Notes under the pieces: model-generated
Told to the model about the DNA's origin: nothing
Databases searched by the model: none
Seen by the model: the letters and a program-made list of their open reading frames with translations, nothing else
Position numbers and translations under genes: made by a program
Shown: in pieces, positions 41,805 to 49,402 of the stretch
How positions within the stretch are numbered: the first letter of the stretch is position 1
Layout: every line of letters starts with the position of its first letter
Assembly (NCBI GenBank): GCA_001898035.1
Contig: MKRX01000015.1
Span: 211,614 to 275,613, forward strand
DNA length: 64,000 nucleotides
Reading direction: 5' to 3'
Source: Armatimonadetes bacterium 55-13
GTDB taxonomy: Bacteria > Armatimonadota > Fimbriimonadia > Fimbriimonadales > Fimbriimonadaceae

Positions 41805-43843
41805 TCCCTGTTCGTTAGGTTAAACCCAACGGCAAAGAGGCGACCGCGGGTCGTTTGACGGGCTTTGCTATCCACAAGCACAAGGGTTTCAATATGGATC
41901 GGCCCGTGGACGACGCCATCATTTGCGCCTCCCCAATGCCCGGCGGCGGAGCCGTCTAAGAGGAAGGACACGTACCTCCATCCCTTCCAATCGATTGCCC
42001 CAAAATCGGGCTGAAAGGTTTGACCGGTAGAGTCTTGAAATCGCATCCTTAGGATGTTTCCACTGCCATCCCCGTAAAGCCAATAACCAAGCCTAACGAC
42101 GCCAGCAATCAGTCGAGTTTTACTTGGCTTTAGGCAAGCATATTTCCAACCGGATTCGAACTCATAGTCCAACTGGGTTCCATCTTTGAATCCTGAGCCG
42201 TCGGGAAGCTCGACACTGTGGTGGGATAGGTGAGCGACAACCTGATCATCGCCTTCTGCTTCCCAACTAAAAGGGGCAAGCCCAAGCATGATCATGGAAG
42301 CAGGAACCAGGCGACCAATGATCGCTCCCTCTTCCTTCAGCGTCACCTCATTCGCATTCGCACGAATGTTCTCTTTGATTTCGGCCCCAGGATCCAGGTG
42401 AAGCAGAGTCCGCGAGGAATCTGATTCAAGAATGCCGTCAAAGGCGACCTTTCCCTGGTTCTGAACATATGCCACGACTCCGCCCGGAGCCGGCAGAAGA
42501 TTGAATCGGATGGGCGCCGTGCAGATGGCGAGCGTCTCGACCTGGGCGTTTGGAAAGGTAAGACGGACCCGGATAGGATGCTCTAATCGTGGAGAAAATC
42601 CGGTAAATCCATTGATCTTTCCATTCCTTAGCGGAGAAGTGTAAGCAGGAACTTGAGAGTTCATCGAAAAGATTTCGACCCTTTGAACTGCGGCCTGGGC
42701 AGCAGATTCGATCATGCTTTTGAGATCAGCGCTCGTCGAGAAGGTCAGGATTGGAGGCAGCGGGGAGACAAGAGGCGTTTCGCTCGCTGAGACGCTGACA
42801 TCATCGGAGTCCCACTGGGCGATTCTGACCGCCTTCGCCTTGGCAAAGGCCATCCGTTTTGAGTTGAAATTGCCGACATACCTATAGCCGGATAGTTGAG
42901 AAGACAACAAGCTGACGGACTGATAGCCTGGCTTTGGTTGAAGATTAGAATGGCTCAGTCCAAAGTGATGCTCACTATCCTTGGGGTCTTGCCCATCGTT
43001 TTTCCAGTCGTACCAAATGGAAAGATTAACGCCGCTGGCGAGATTATTCAGATATTGACGAACCGCGAATTGCGCCTGCTGATCAGGGCCGTTCTTGAGA
43101 TTAATGTCGGAATATCCCCATTCGCCGGAAATCATGGGAACTACCTTTTTGGGAGGGCAGTAGCGCTTGACCAAAGCGGCTAGACGGGCCCAGTCCGGAC
43201 GGACGGTTTCCGGTGGACTTGATCGATAAGGGTGGACGGTGACCGCGTCCCAATCCATCAATAAGCCCGCGCGAAAGCAACTTTCCAGAAAAGACCAATC
43301 GAATCCCGAGGTCGCAGGGCCGACGTACCATTCGTCGGGAGCTTCTCGGCGGATGGCTCGCCCGACTTCCTTTGCTAATGCAATGTAGTCTTGGACGTTG
43401 GGAGACGGTTGCCAAAAGCCGATATTGGGCTCGTTCCACATCTCCCAGAGGACACCTCGCCCCTTAAATCGTTTGAGAGCCGCCGAGACGAATCGACAGA
43501 AGGCGGCGCGGGATTCGGCGGTTCTGGGAGAACCCTTTTGATACAAATCATTCCCATAGTCAAGAATGAAGATAGGGCGCAATCGATTAGCTTCGAGGCT
43601 CTTCATCAGTTCCTCGTAGCCGGAGAAGTCGAATTTGCCCTTTTCTCGCTCTACGACATGCCAAAAGAAGTCCATCCGAACCCATCTGAAGCCGGCGGCC
43701 CGAATTTTCTCAACTTCGCCCGGTTGGGCATGAGTAAAGTGGATATTCACGCCCCATCCTTCGCCCATCGTCGGTCCTGGCAATGGGAACCGATGACGAT
43801 AATCCGCCAGCGTTAGCAGCGCAAGGAAGGTCGAGACAATCAT
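41801..43843 (-). CDS. Clan GH-A glycoside hydrolase with C-terminal beta domain
   Basis: A 680-residue secreted enzyme (signal-like MIVSTFLALLTLADY). The TIM-barrel core has GVNIHFTHAQPGEVEKIRAAGFRWVRMD, the acid/base Glu138 in WEMWNEPN and the nucleophile Glu241 in ISGEWGY. This is like GH39/GH5-type enzymes. From about 370 a long beta-rich part follows, the last 130 residues (LDYEFESGWKYACLKPSKTRLI...GDGSGNILRMRFQDSTGQTF) resembling a carbohydrate-binding beta-sandwich. Substrate unknown. Its stop overlaps the GYF gene's by 4 bases. Confidence 0.87.
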   Translation of the reverse strand: MIVSTFLALLTLADYRHRFPLPGPTMGEGWGVNIHFTHAQPGEVEKIRAAGFRWVRMDFFWHVVEREKGKFDFSGYEELMKSLEANRLRPIFILDYGNDLYQKGSPRTAESRAAFCRFVSAALKRFKGRGVLWEMWNEPNIGFWQPSPNVQDYIALAKEVGRAIRREAPDEWYVGPATSGFDWSFLESCFRAGLLMDWDAVTVHPYRSSPPETVRPDWARLAALVKRYCPPKKVVPMISGEWGYSDINLKNGPDQQAQFAVRQYLNNLASGVNLSIWYDWKNDGQDPKDSEHHFGLSHSNLQPKPGYQSVSLLSSQLSGYRYVGNFNSKRMAFAKAKAVRIAQWDSDDVSVSASETPLVSPLPPILTFSTSADLKSMIESAAQAAVQRVEIFSMNSQVPAYTSPLRNGKINGFTGFSPRLEHPIRVRLTFPNAQVETLAICTAPIRFNLLPAPGGVVAYVQNQGKVAFDGILESDSSRTLLHLDPGAEIKENIRANANEVTLKEEGAIIGRLVPASMIMLGLAPFSWEAEGDDQVVAHLSHHSVELPDGSGFKDGTQLDYEFESGWKYACLKPSKTRLIAGVVRLGYWLYGDGSGNILRMRFQDSTGQTFQPDFGAIDWKGWRYVSFLLDGSAAGHWGGANDGVVHGPIHIETLVLVDSKARQTTRGRLFAVGFNLTNRD

Positions 43844-43852
43844 GCCCCTTCG

Positions 43853-44068
43853 TTACGGCTTTGGAGGATTGGGCGCGTTGGGATCGGAAACGCCCTCCTT
43901 TTTCTTTTTAGACTCGACGACAAGGCCAACGATGATGAGGATGGCGCCAACTCCCACTGCGTATGGCACGGCGAACTCAATCCTCTTAGTGAGCCAGGCT
44001 CCAACCCAGATACAAGCGGCGGCGGCAATAATGAGCAGGCCCATATAAAGCCATCTATTCTTTGGCAT
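43853..44068 (-). CDS. Small two-helix membrane protein
   Basis: A 71-residue protein with two membrane helices (about 7-26 and 33-52) and a Lys/Glu tail with PNAPNPPKP. The start is the ATG at 44068, preceded by GGAGGA at a standard distance; the in-frame ATG at 44083 overlaps that ribosome site. Unknown function. The GH-A gene follows 9 bases downstream. Confidence 0.65.
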   Translation of the reverse strand: MPKNRWLYMGLLIIAAAACIWVGAWLTKRIEFAVPYAVGVGAILIIVGLVVESKKKKEGVSDPNAPNPPKP

Positions 44069-44083
44069 CGAATCGTCCTCCAA

Positions 44084-44371
44084 TGGAATGCAAACTTATG
44101 GTCTGCTTCCAAACAGTCTACGCCGAAGATCCAACCTGGTTGCGAGTCACCAGGCAATTCTTTACCGGCAGGGGCGCCAAATGCGTAGAGGGACACCCCT
44201 TACCGACTCGGCAAACGCCGATAAGACTAATTGACTGTCATCCCATCATTGGCGCTTTGACAAATTTGGCGACTACTTGCGTGAGGTGACGGCAGAGCCA
44301 ATTCATCAGATATCGCAACGAGTCGTTTTTTAGGACAAGGTTCGATTTCTGGTTCGCTTGTACGATGGGCT
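44084..44371. other. Intergenic region, no gene seen
   Basis: 288 bases between the divergent small membrane protein and the 44372 gene. Only short frames lacking convincing ribosome sites or coding patterns were seen; it must hold the promoters of both flanking genes, though I could not place clear -35/-10 boxes. Confidence 0.5.
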
Positions 44372-44725
44372 ATGCGTAGCGAGGTTCTCTCGAGCTCGAT
44401 GCTCGGCATGATTCAGTGGAACATGACTGGAAATGTTCAGTTGACCTTTGGCAATGCCTCGATCGGATTTCTTTCGGAATCGGAGTTTGAAGGATTCGCG
44501 GACTTCATCGCCGCGGAGTTCCTAAGGAACCGTTTGGCCCTTGATTTTGACGTTCGGGTTGGATGGCTCACTATTTCGATGCCGTCCGATATGTTTGAGA
44601 ACTTCCACGAACTGGTCAAACAGGGCGTTTCGACGTTGAGACTAATGCGCGGCAGCGAACTGGTCGCTCACGACCCCTATAACGATCTCCTCTGGCAGGC
44701 GCGGCGTCGATTTGGGACGCCTTAG
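44372..44725 (+). CDS. Hypothetical protein
   Basis: A 117-residue protein; MLGMIQWNMTGNVQLTFGNASIGFLSESEFEGFADFIAAEF, then DVRVGWLTISMPSDMFENFHELVKQGVSTLRLM. Predicted mixed alpha/beta, no signal peptide and no family recognised. Start could also be the ATG at 44399. Its 3' end faces the PEP-CTERM gene. Confidence 0.55.
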   Translation: MRSEVLSSSMLGMIQWNMTGNVQLTFGNASIGFLSESEFEGFADFIAAEFLRNRLALDFDVRVGWLTISMPSDMFENFHELVKQGVSTLRLMRGSELVAHDPYNDLLWQARRRFGTP

Positions 44726-44742
44726 ATTCCCTTAAAGCGAAC

Positions 44743-44781
44743 AAAGAAAGGCGGGCCAAGCGACATTTACGCTTAGCCCGC
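44743..44781 (-). terminator. Terminator of the PEP-CTERM gene
   Basis: GCGGGC-C-AAGCG (44751-44762) pairs with CGCTT-A-GCCCGC (44770-44781) apart from one mismatch, loop ACATTTA. The plus-strand AAAGAAAG (44743-44750) gives a U-rich end on the minus strand. Confidence 0.75.
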
Positions 44782-44801
44782 TTCGCGAAAGGGTCTTAGA
44801 C

Positions 44802-45434
44802 TTACTTTCGGTTCTTTCGGCGTCGGATGAGCGCCATTGCGCCGATACCGAGGGCAGCCATGCTGGCAGGCTCCGGAACGGGCGCCGGACCGATGATGTC
44901 CTGAACATCTCCGTTGACGCCCTTGTAGACGCAGACGTCGCTGAAGGTGGAAGCTGCGGCCACGTCATCGAGGATCGCTTGCGCGTATCCCTTCACGGTG
45001 GTGTTCAAGCTGATCGTCGAGAAAGTTCCGCTATTGAGATTCAACGTCGAATCGTATCGAGACTCCCAAATGGCGACCTGAAGCGCGATTTGATGATCCA
45101 AATCGCCAGCCAGGGGGGCGTACTTGTTGTAGATATAACCCACGCGAGCGCCCTGCAGATTCCAAAGCCAAATGGCCGAGTAGGTATCCGCTTCGTAAGT
45201 GGTGTTCAGTGCGGCGGCGTGATCCAAGTCAACGCAGTAGCCAACAATGGGATTGCCATCGATAGCGGCATTGATCGGAGCACCCTTCACCGTCTTGGTT
45301 CCACCGTAGTTGATCAAGAACGTGCTGTTCGAGTTGTTGCCCACGTGATCGCCCATATCGACGGTCACGCTGTTCGCAGTGGCGGCCACAGCCGCTCCGG
45401 CGAGGGTTAGCGCAGACACAATTAGATTTCTCAT
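44802..45434 (-). CDS. PEP-CTERM protein with a probable thioester domain
   Basis: A 210-residue exported protein: signal peptide (MRNLIVSALTLAGAAVAATANS), a beta-rich body, and a C-terminal PEP-CTERM signal (PVPEPASMAALGIGAMALIRRRKNRK) for exosortase-type sorting. The body contains GYCVDLD (Cys67) and, about 52 residues on, LQVAIWESRYD (Gln119). This Cys plus QxAIW pair is the hallmark of thioester domains that form an internal Cys-Gln bond and attach covalently to host or surface nucleophiles in Gram-positive adhesins. Covalent binding here is inference. Confidence 0.8.
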   Translation of the reverse strand: MRNLIVSALTLAGAAVAATANSVTVDMGDHVGNNSNSTFLINYGGTKTVKGAPINAAIDGNPIVGYCVDLDHAAALNTTYEADTYSAIWLWNLQGARVGYIYNKYAPLAGDLDHQIALQVAIWESRYDSTLNLNSGTFSTISLNTTVKGYAQAILDDVAAASTFSDVCVYKGVNGDVQDIIGPAPVPEPASMAALGIGAMALIRRRKNRK

Positions 45435-45451
45435 TTCATTCCCTCAAGTAG

Positions 45452-45471
45452 TTGGGCCCCGGAGGGCCCAA
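45452..45471. other. Perfect inverted repeat between the two surface genes
   Basis: TTGGGCCC (45452-45459) and GGGCCCAA (45464-45471) with a four-base loop, in the 49-base gap between the SdrD-B protein gene and the PEP-CTERM gene. No T-run follows; it may be an attenuator or mRNA end stabiliser. Confidence 0.6.
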
Positions 45472-45483
45472 GTCGTATTTGCC

Positions 45484-46638
45484 TTACCAGCAACCGCCGC
45501 CGTAGCCACCGCCACAGCCGTTACCGCCGCCGTGGCCCCAGCCCCAGCCGCCGTAGTTGCCGCCGCAGCCTTTCCAGCCCTTATTTCCGCCGCCGCAACC
45601 ATTGCTGCCGCCGCGGTATCCACCGCAACCACTTCCGCCGTTGCCGCCGCAGCCGTTGTTACCGCCACAGCCGTTATTGCCGCCGCAGCCGTTCCAAGTT
45701 CCGCAACCACCGCATCCACAACTGCTCGAAGAGAAGTCGTTAACGCTCTCGATCGTGTTGTTGAGATCTCGAATGGAGAGGTTGGAAGGAAGGTTGCTGT
45801 AGTCGCCGCCCAAAACCTGATTCGCAAGAATCAGAAGCTCTCGAACGGTCAGTCCAGCGAACTTGCCGCTGGGAAGAACTCGATCGCCATAGCCCTGAGT
45901 GGTCAGGCCCGCGTCCGAAACCGCGACGTTCAAAGCCAGCGCCAAGACGTTGCCTGCGAACTCGCTCTCGCAACCGGACGACGGGTCAACTCGGTTCCAA
46001 GTCAAGGACTTGGGATAGTAGCCGTTGCTGGTGGGGAGGAAGCGAAGAATCGCACTTGCACTCGTGAACTTGAGGGTCTTATTTCCTCCAATAACGAGGC
46101 CGTTCGGGAAGAGCTGGTTGAATCGATTCTTGATAAGATCGATCGGCGAAAAACCCCAGCAGCTGTTATAGCCCCACTCGCACTGATTGAAGCCAACCGT
46201 GCAGCAGGAAAGCAAGAAGTCATTCGGATAGTAGGTCTCGCCAGCCTGAACCACCGTCACTCCGATGGTCTTCGTATTGATCTTATAGGCGTTCTGAGAC
46301 GGAAAAGCGTTGATCACGTTCTGGCCATAAGCAGGCACAACCTTAACGTAATACTTTTCGCCTACGACTAGGTCTGGAAAAATGTAAGTGCCGCCGTAGA
46401 CCTCAGGCGTGGTCGTTGCGATGAGCTGGCCATTTTTGTTGTACAGCTCGACGGTGACCTTTGTGAGAATCTCATCGGTATCGACGTCAATCTGGTTGTT
46501 GCAGTTGGCGTCACAGAACACTCGTCCGGCGATGGCAGTGGAGAAGTCCGCGGCCTTCGCGCTCGTTGATAGAATTGCTCCCAGGATTAAACAGGTAAGA
46601 AGCATTACCTGACGGTTCAGTTTATTCAAAGTAATCAT
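45484..46638 (-). CDS. Exported SdrD-B-like protein with Cys/Gly-rich tail
   Basis: A 384-residue exported protein. After the signal peptide (about 1-30) comes a SdrD-B-like calcium-type beta domain (about 31-110: AGRVFCDANCNNQIDVDTDEIL...VTVELYNKNGQ), then an unassigned middle, and from about 305 a tail made of GCGG-type repeats with Gly, Cys, Asn and Trp (NGCGGN units, ending GGGYGGGCW). Cys content in the tail is very high. It lies directly upstream of the PEP-CTERM gene on the same strand. Confidence 0.75.
   Translation of the reverse strand: MITLNKLNRQVMLLTCLILGAILSTSAKAADFSTAIAGRVFCDANCNNQIDVDTDEILTKVTVELYNKNGQLIATTTPEVYGGTYIFPDLVVGEKYYVKVVPAYGQNVINAFPSQNAYKINTKTIGVTVVQAGETYYPNDFLLSCCTVGFNQCEWGYNSCWGFSPIDLIKNRFNQLFPNGLVIGGNKTLKFTSASAILRFLPTSNGYYPKSLTWNRVDPSSGCESEFAGNVLALALNVAVSDAGLTTQGYGDRVLPSGKFAGLTVRELLILANQVLGGDYSNLPSNLSIRDLNNTIESVNDFSSSSCGCGGCGTWNGCGGNNGCGGNNGCGGNGGSGCGGYRGGSNGCGGGNKGWKGCGGNYGGWGWGHGGGNGCGGGYGGGCW
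45644..45697 (-). repeat. Three tandem 18-base units in the Cys/Gly tail
   Basis: Units at 45644-45661, 45662-45679 and 45680-45697 begin CCGCC(G/A)CAGCCGTT on the plus strand and encode Asn-Gly-Cys-Gly-Gly-type repeats. They sit within a larger region of (Gly-Gly-Cys)-rich sequence. Confidence 0.75.
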
Positions 46639-46669
46639 AGGGGACACACCCTAAAGTCGGAATGGTGCA

Positions 46670-46675
46670 ATTATA
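46670..46675 (-). promoter_or_regulatory. Consensus -10 box upstream of the SdrD-B gene
   Basis: TATAAT on the minus strand, 31-36 bases upstream of the ATG at 46638. A -35 box is not obvious at the standard distance, where two inverted repeats lie instead (46689-46720), so activation by a regulator is possible. Confidence 0.6.
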
Positions 46676-46688
46676 CTAAGCCCCTGTC

Positions 46689-46720
46689 GGTAATCGAGTG
46701 CATTACCACCAGGAACTGGT
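46689..46720. promoter_or_regulatory. Tandem inverted repeats at the -35 position
   Basis: GGTAAT(46689-46694)-N7-ATTACC(46702-46707) is a perfect inverted repeat. It is followed directly by ACCAG-GAA-CTGGT (46708-46720). They lie where the -35 of the SdrD-B promoter would be, so they are candidate regulator sites. Confidence 0.5.
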
Positions 46721-47115
46721 ATTCGGATGCAAAACCTAGCACATTCCTCGGTGAAGCTACGTTACCCGTATGGAAATGGCCGACAAACGGGACGTCTGTG
46801 CGTCATCCCCTAGAAATAATCCTAGTTACTTATCTGCTTTGCAAACGATTACTAAACCAAGTCATTTCTTTAATGACTGACCCTCTAGGTTCATATCAAC
46901 ACGTAACTTCAGGCATGATCTCCTATCACGCTACAATCGTCTACTAGTTTAGTCCGCGTATTGAACTCGCGCAGCCCCTTCAAGATTACGCCCTAACTCA
47001 ATTTTGGAGTAATTGAATAAACAGGCAATAATACTTGGGTTTTCCCGGCAAACGAGCTCATCAAAACATGAAAGCTCTCCCATGGGGATTAACAACGGAA
47101 GAGCTTTGGGTGCGG
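46721..47115. other. Long intergenic region
   Basis: About 395 bases with no convincing gene. It is visibly more AT-rich than its surroundings and contains another inverted repeat, GTCATT-TCTTT-AATGAC (46861-46877), with no T-run. Promoter or terminator content beyond the -10 at 46670 was not found. Confidence 0.5.
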
Positions 47116-48720
47116 TTAGGCGATTCGAACGATTCTTCTATCGACAAACGCCTGGCCGAACATGTCCTTCGCCCGAATCTCAACCGCATACGTCCCTCGG
47201 CGGAGGTTGGCGGGTAAGGGCGCCTTCCAGAGATGCTTTGTGTTAGATGGGTTGGGCAACTTGAGGCCCAGCGGCGGCTTCGGGCTGGCTTCCAGCTCTT
47301 TGAGCTTCATGAAGTAGGGATCTTTGCCCTCAAAGTTGGTCATGGGTGTCCAAGCGCCACTCTCCACCTTCATTTCGACCACCGATCGCTCTGAACCCGC
47401 AAACACGTTGACGATCACTTCGGTTTGGGGCACATCTGCAAGCGAGATTTCCTGTGGGAGCCAGATACTCATCTGTTCGCTCTCCGGGCGGCTGGCAGCT
47501 CGGAACTTCACCTTATATCGGTTGCCATCGAATTCAAAAACCGAGTAGCCATTGGGCGCACCGTCGCTCATTGTGGCGTGCGGAATTCCCCGCTCGTCGG
47601 GAGCCCCTTCCCACCAAGAGCCACAGACGGTGACATGGTTAAGGTGATGGTGCGGCGTCTTACCTTTCCAGCCCTCGGCATCGCCAATAAAATAGTGAGC
47701 CTGTACGTGCGTATGCGCTGACACCGAGACGGTAAACGGACGGTCTTCAATGAGACGATAGAGCTCTTCCCGATTATTCACGTCAACCAGCGGTATGTGC
47801 ATTGCCACGAAAATCAGATGATCCTTGGGAACCAGGGCGAGATCGTTCTTGACAAATTCCAGTTGCTTCTTTGTAATTTCGCCGTGATAGCCACGTTTCT
47901 CCGCTCCGTGCCAAACAACGTCGTCTAGGACAATGAAGTGGACCTTTCCATAGTTGAAAGAGTAATAGGTGGGGCCATAGATACGCTGGAAGGTCTCGGT
48001 GGAGAGCGAGTCGTCCGGGGCGTCGTAATTCATGTCGTGATTGCCGACGGTGTTGTACCAAGGCAAGCCGATCGTTCCCACGGTCCGATTGAGGCTCTCG
48101 TAGAGTGAGAGTACATCGAACATCTCATCTCCCAAGCTAAGTCCAAACTTGGCGTCAATTTCCTTTGCTTCCCTTGCCACCTGCTCAACGACGTCGTGAG
48201 CGATGTAGTCAATTTCCGTTTGGTTTCGAGGTTGGGGGTCGCCAAAAAGGATCATCGAAAACTTGTTCGATTCCTTTTGCTGCTCCAATGGAAAATCAAT
48301 CGACTTCGGTAGCGGCCCGGTGGGGGAAACGCCCGGATACTTGTAATTCGGCGATCCGTTGGGTTTGTGGATGTAATAGAACTGGGGCAAATTGTTCGGA
48401 CCAAGAGGAACTCTCCAGCCGGTTGGCTTCACCACGAAGAGAATGGCGTCTTCCTCAACCGGAAGCTTCCAGTAACCGTTACTGTCTGTCTTGACCACCT
48501 CTCGGCCGTTCGATACGCAAATTCCGGCGAGCCCAGGATTTCCATCCTTCTTCCGTCCGCTCTTATCCCGATCATGGAAAACATAGCCTTCGGCATAACG
48601 ATTTCCCTGCTCATCCTTAGGAAGGTCGTTCAGCGAAAAAGAGTTCGCACGTGATAGAGGGGTGAGGGCTAATCCAGCCAGCAAGGCGCCAGAGGTACGC
48701 AAGAATTCACGCCGATTCAT
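47116..48720 (-). CDS. Tat-exported calcineurin-like phosphoesterase
   Basis: A 534-residue protein. Twin-arginine signal: NRREFLRTSGALLAG (2-16). About 35-110 is a beta-sandwich N-terminal part (GYVFHDRDKSGRKKDGNPGLAGICVSN). The phosphoesterase core has FGDPQPR, SLGDEMFD, GNHDMNYD, MHIP and SAHTHVQ, which form the two-metal site. A C-terminal domain of about 140 residues is typical of this subfamily. A hydrolase of phosphate esters on the outside of the membrane; substrate unknown. The start at 48720 restores the Tat motif at the N-terminus. Confidence 0.9.
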   Translation of the reverse strand: MNRREFLRTSGALLAGLALTPLSRANSFSLNDLPKDEQGNRYAEGYVFHDRDKSGRKKDGNPGLAGICVSNGREVVKTDSNGYWKLPVEEDAILFVVKPTGWRVPLGPNNLPQFYYIHKPNGSPNYKYPGVSPTGPLPKSIDFPLEQQKESNKFSMILFGDPQPRNQTEIDYIAHDVVEQVAREAKEIDAKFGLSLGDEMFDVLSLYESLNRTVGTIGLPWYNTVGNHDMNYDAPDDSLSTETFQRIYGPTYYSFNYGKVHFIVLDDVVWHGAEKRGYHGEITKKQLEFVKNDLALVPKDHLIFVAMHIPLVDVNNREELYRLIEDRPFTVSVSAHTHVQAHYFIGDAEGWKGKTPHHHLNHVTVCGSWWEGAPDERGIPHATMSDGAPNGYSVFEFDGNRYKVKFRAASRPESEQMSIWLPQEISLADVPQTEVIVNVFAGSERSVVEMKVESGAWTPMTNFEGKDPYFMKLKELEASPKPPLGLKLPNPSNTKHLWKAPLPANLRRGTYAVEIRAKDMFGQAFVDRRIVRIA

Positions 48721-49105
48721 GGAGGGCGAGGTTACCCCTGGCGCGGGTAAAGAGAATGTTAAATGGCCACCGGAGAGCCCCTCCTTCCAGGACGGCAAGC
48801 AGAGCTACAGGAATGTGCATTTCAACCCACCCGTATCTTGATCGATGTTATTTTCTTAATTGACCTTAATACTTTCTTTTGAGAGTTGCGATCCTTCACG
48901 ACCATTCGAATTTGGTGTACAGACAGTCATCACCAACATGATGCACTATTGCAATCAAGTTCAAAATAGATCAGTCTCGTTACGATCAACGCGATCGGAA
49001 TGAAATTCTTTAGGGTTACGACAAGAGTTGCGTTTTTAAGAACAATTTCGAAATAGCCCTTAACTTAAATACTTCACATGCCAATAGATTCACCAGGGTG
49101 GAGAT
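48721..49105. other. AT-rich intergenic region before the chemotaxis operon
   Basis: About 385 bases with no credible gene. It separates the divergent phosphoesterase and chemotaxis operons and so should carry both promoters. Only one promoter-like element was found (49061-49087). Confidence 0.6.
49061..49087 (+). promoter_or_regulatory. Sigma-28 (FliA)-like promoter of the chemotaxis operon
   Basis: TAAC-N15-GCCAATAG against the flagellar consensus TAAA-N15-GCCGATAA, with the exact spacer and three mismatches. It ends 18 bases before the ATG of the first chemotaxis gene, with GGAG between. Confidence 0.45.
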
Positions 49106-49402
49106 ATGGCAATGCAAAGAAATAACAAGAATGCCGGCAACTGCCGGGTAAAGGATGGGGTAGCCACCTGGTCTCTAAAGTCTGATCTGGGAGTCAGTTC
49201 CGCGGAAGACGTGCATGGGCAGGCGAAAAAGCTTGCTCAGGATGTTCGGATTATGCGAGTACGAGTTCAGCTCCCCAGCAAAGAGGGCGTGAGCTTGGCG
49301 ACCTATCAGATTTTGAGATCGCTCCAAACGGAGCTTGAGTCGCAGGATAAGTCGATCGAATTCGACGGCGTCCTCGCCCCCCTGGGAGGAAGAGCATGGT
49401 AG
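49106..49402 (+). CDS. STAS-like domain protein heading the chemotaxis operon
   Basis: A 98-residue protein with a STAS-type pattern: [43 protein letters not shown], and a C-terminal strand ([14 protein letters not shown]). It resembles the small STAS proteins seen at the head of some chemotaxis clusters. Good ribosome site (GGTGGAG). The following MCP-like gene overlaps by 7 bases. No kinase-phosphorylatable Ser is assigned. Confidence 0.65.
   Translation: MAMQRNNKNAGNCRVKDGVATWSLKSDLGVSSAEDVHGQAKKLAQDVRIMRVRVQLPSKEGVSLATYQILRSLQTELESQDKSIEFDGVLAPLGGRAW

Noticed and set aside
44062-44289. Short plus-strand frame opposite the small membrane protein
   Set aside because: No ribosome site or coding pattern; overlaps the well-supported minus-strand start region.
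46689-46780. Possible c-di-GMP-I (GEMM) riboswitch on the plus strand (GGATGCAAAACC ... TACGTTACCCG)
   Set aside because: The resemblance is partial: the conserved core is broken and the expected P1 closing stem is absent. No plus-strand gene lies downstream; both neighbours are on the minus strand.
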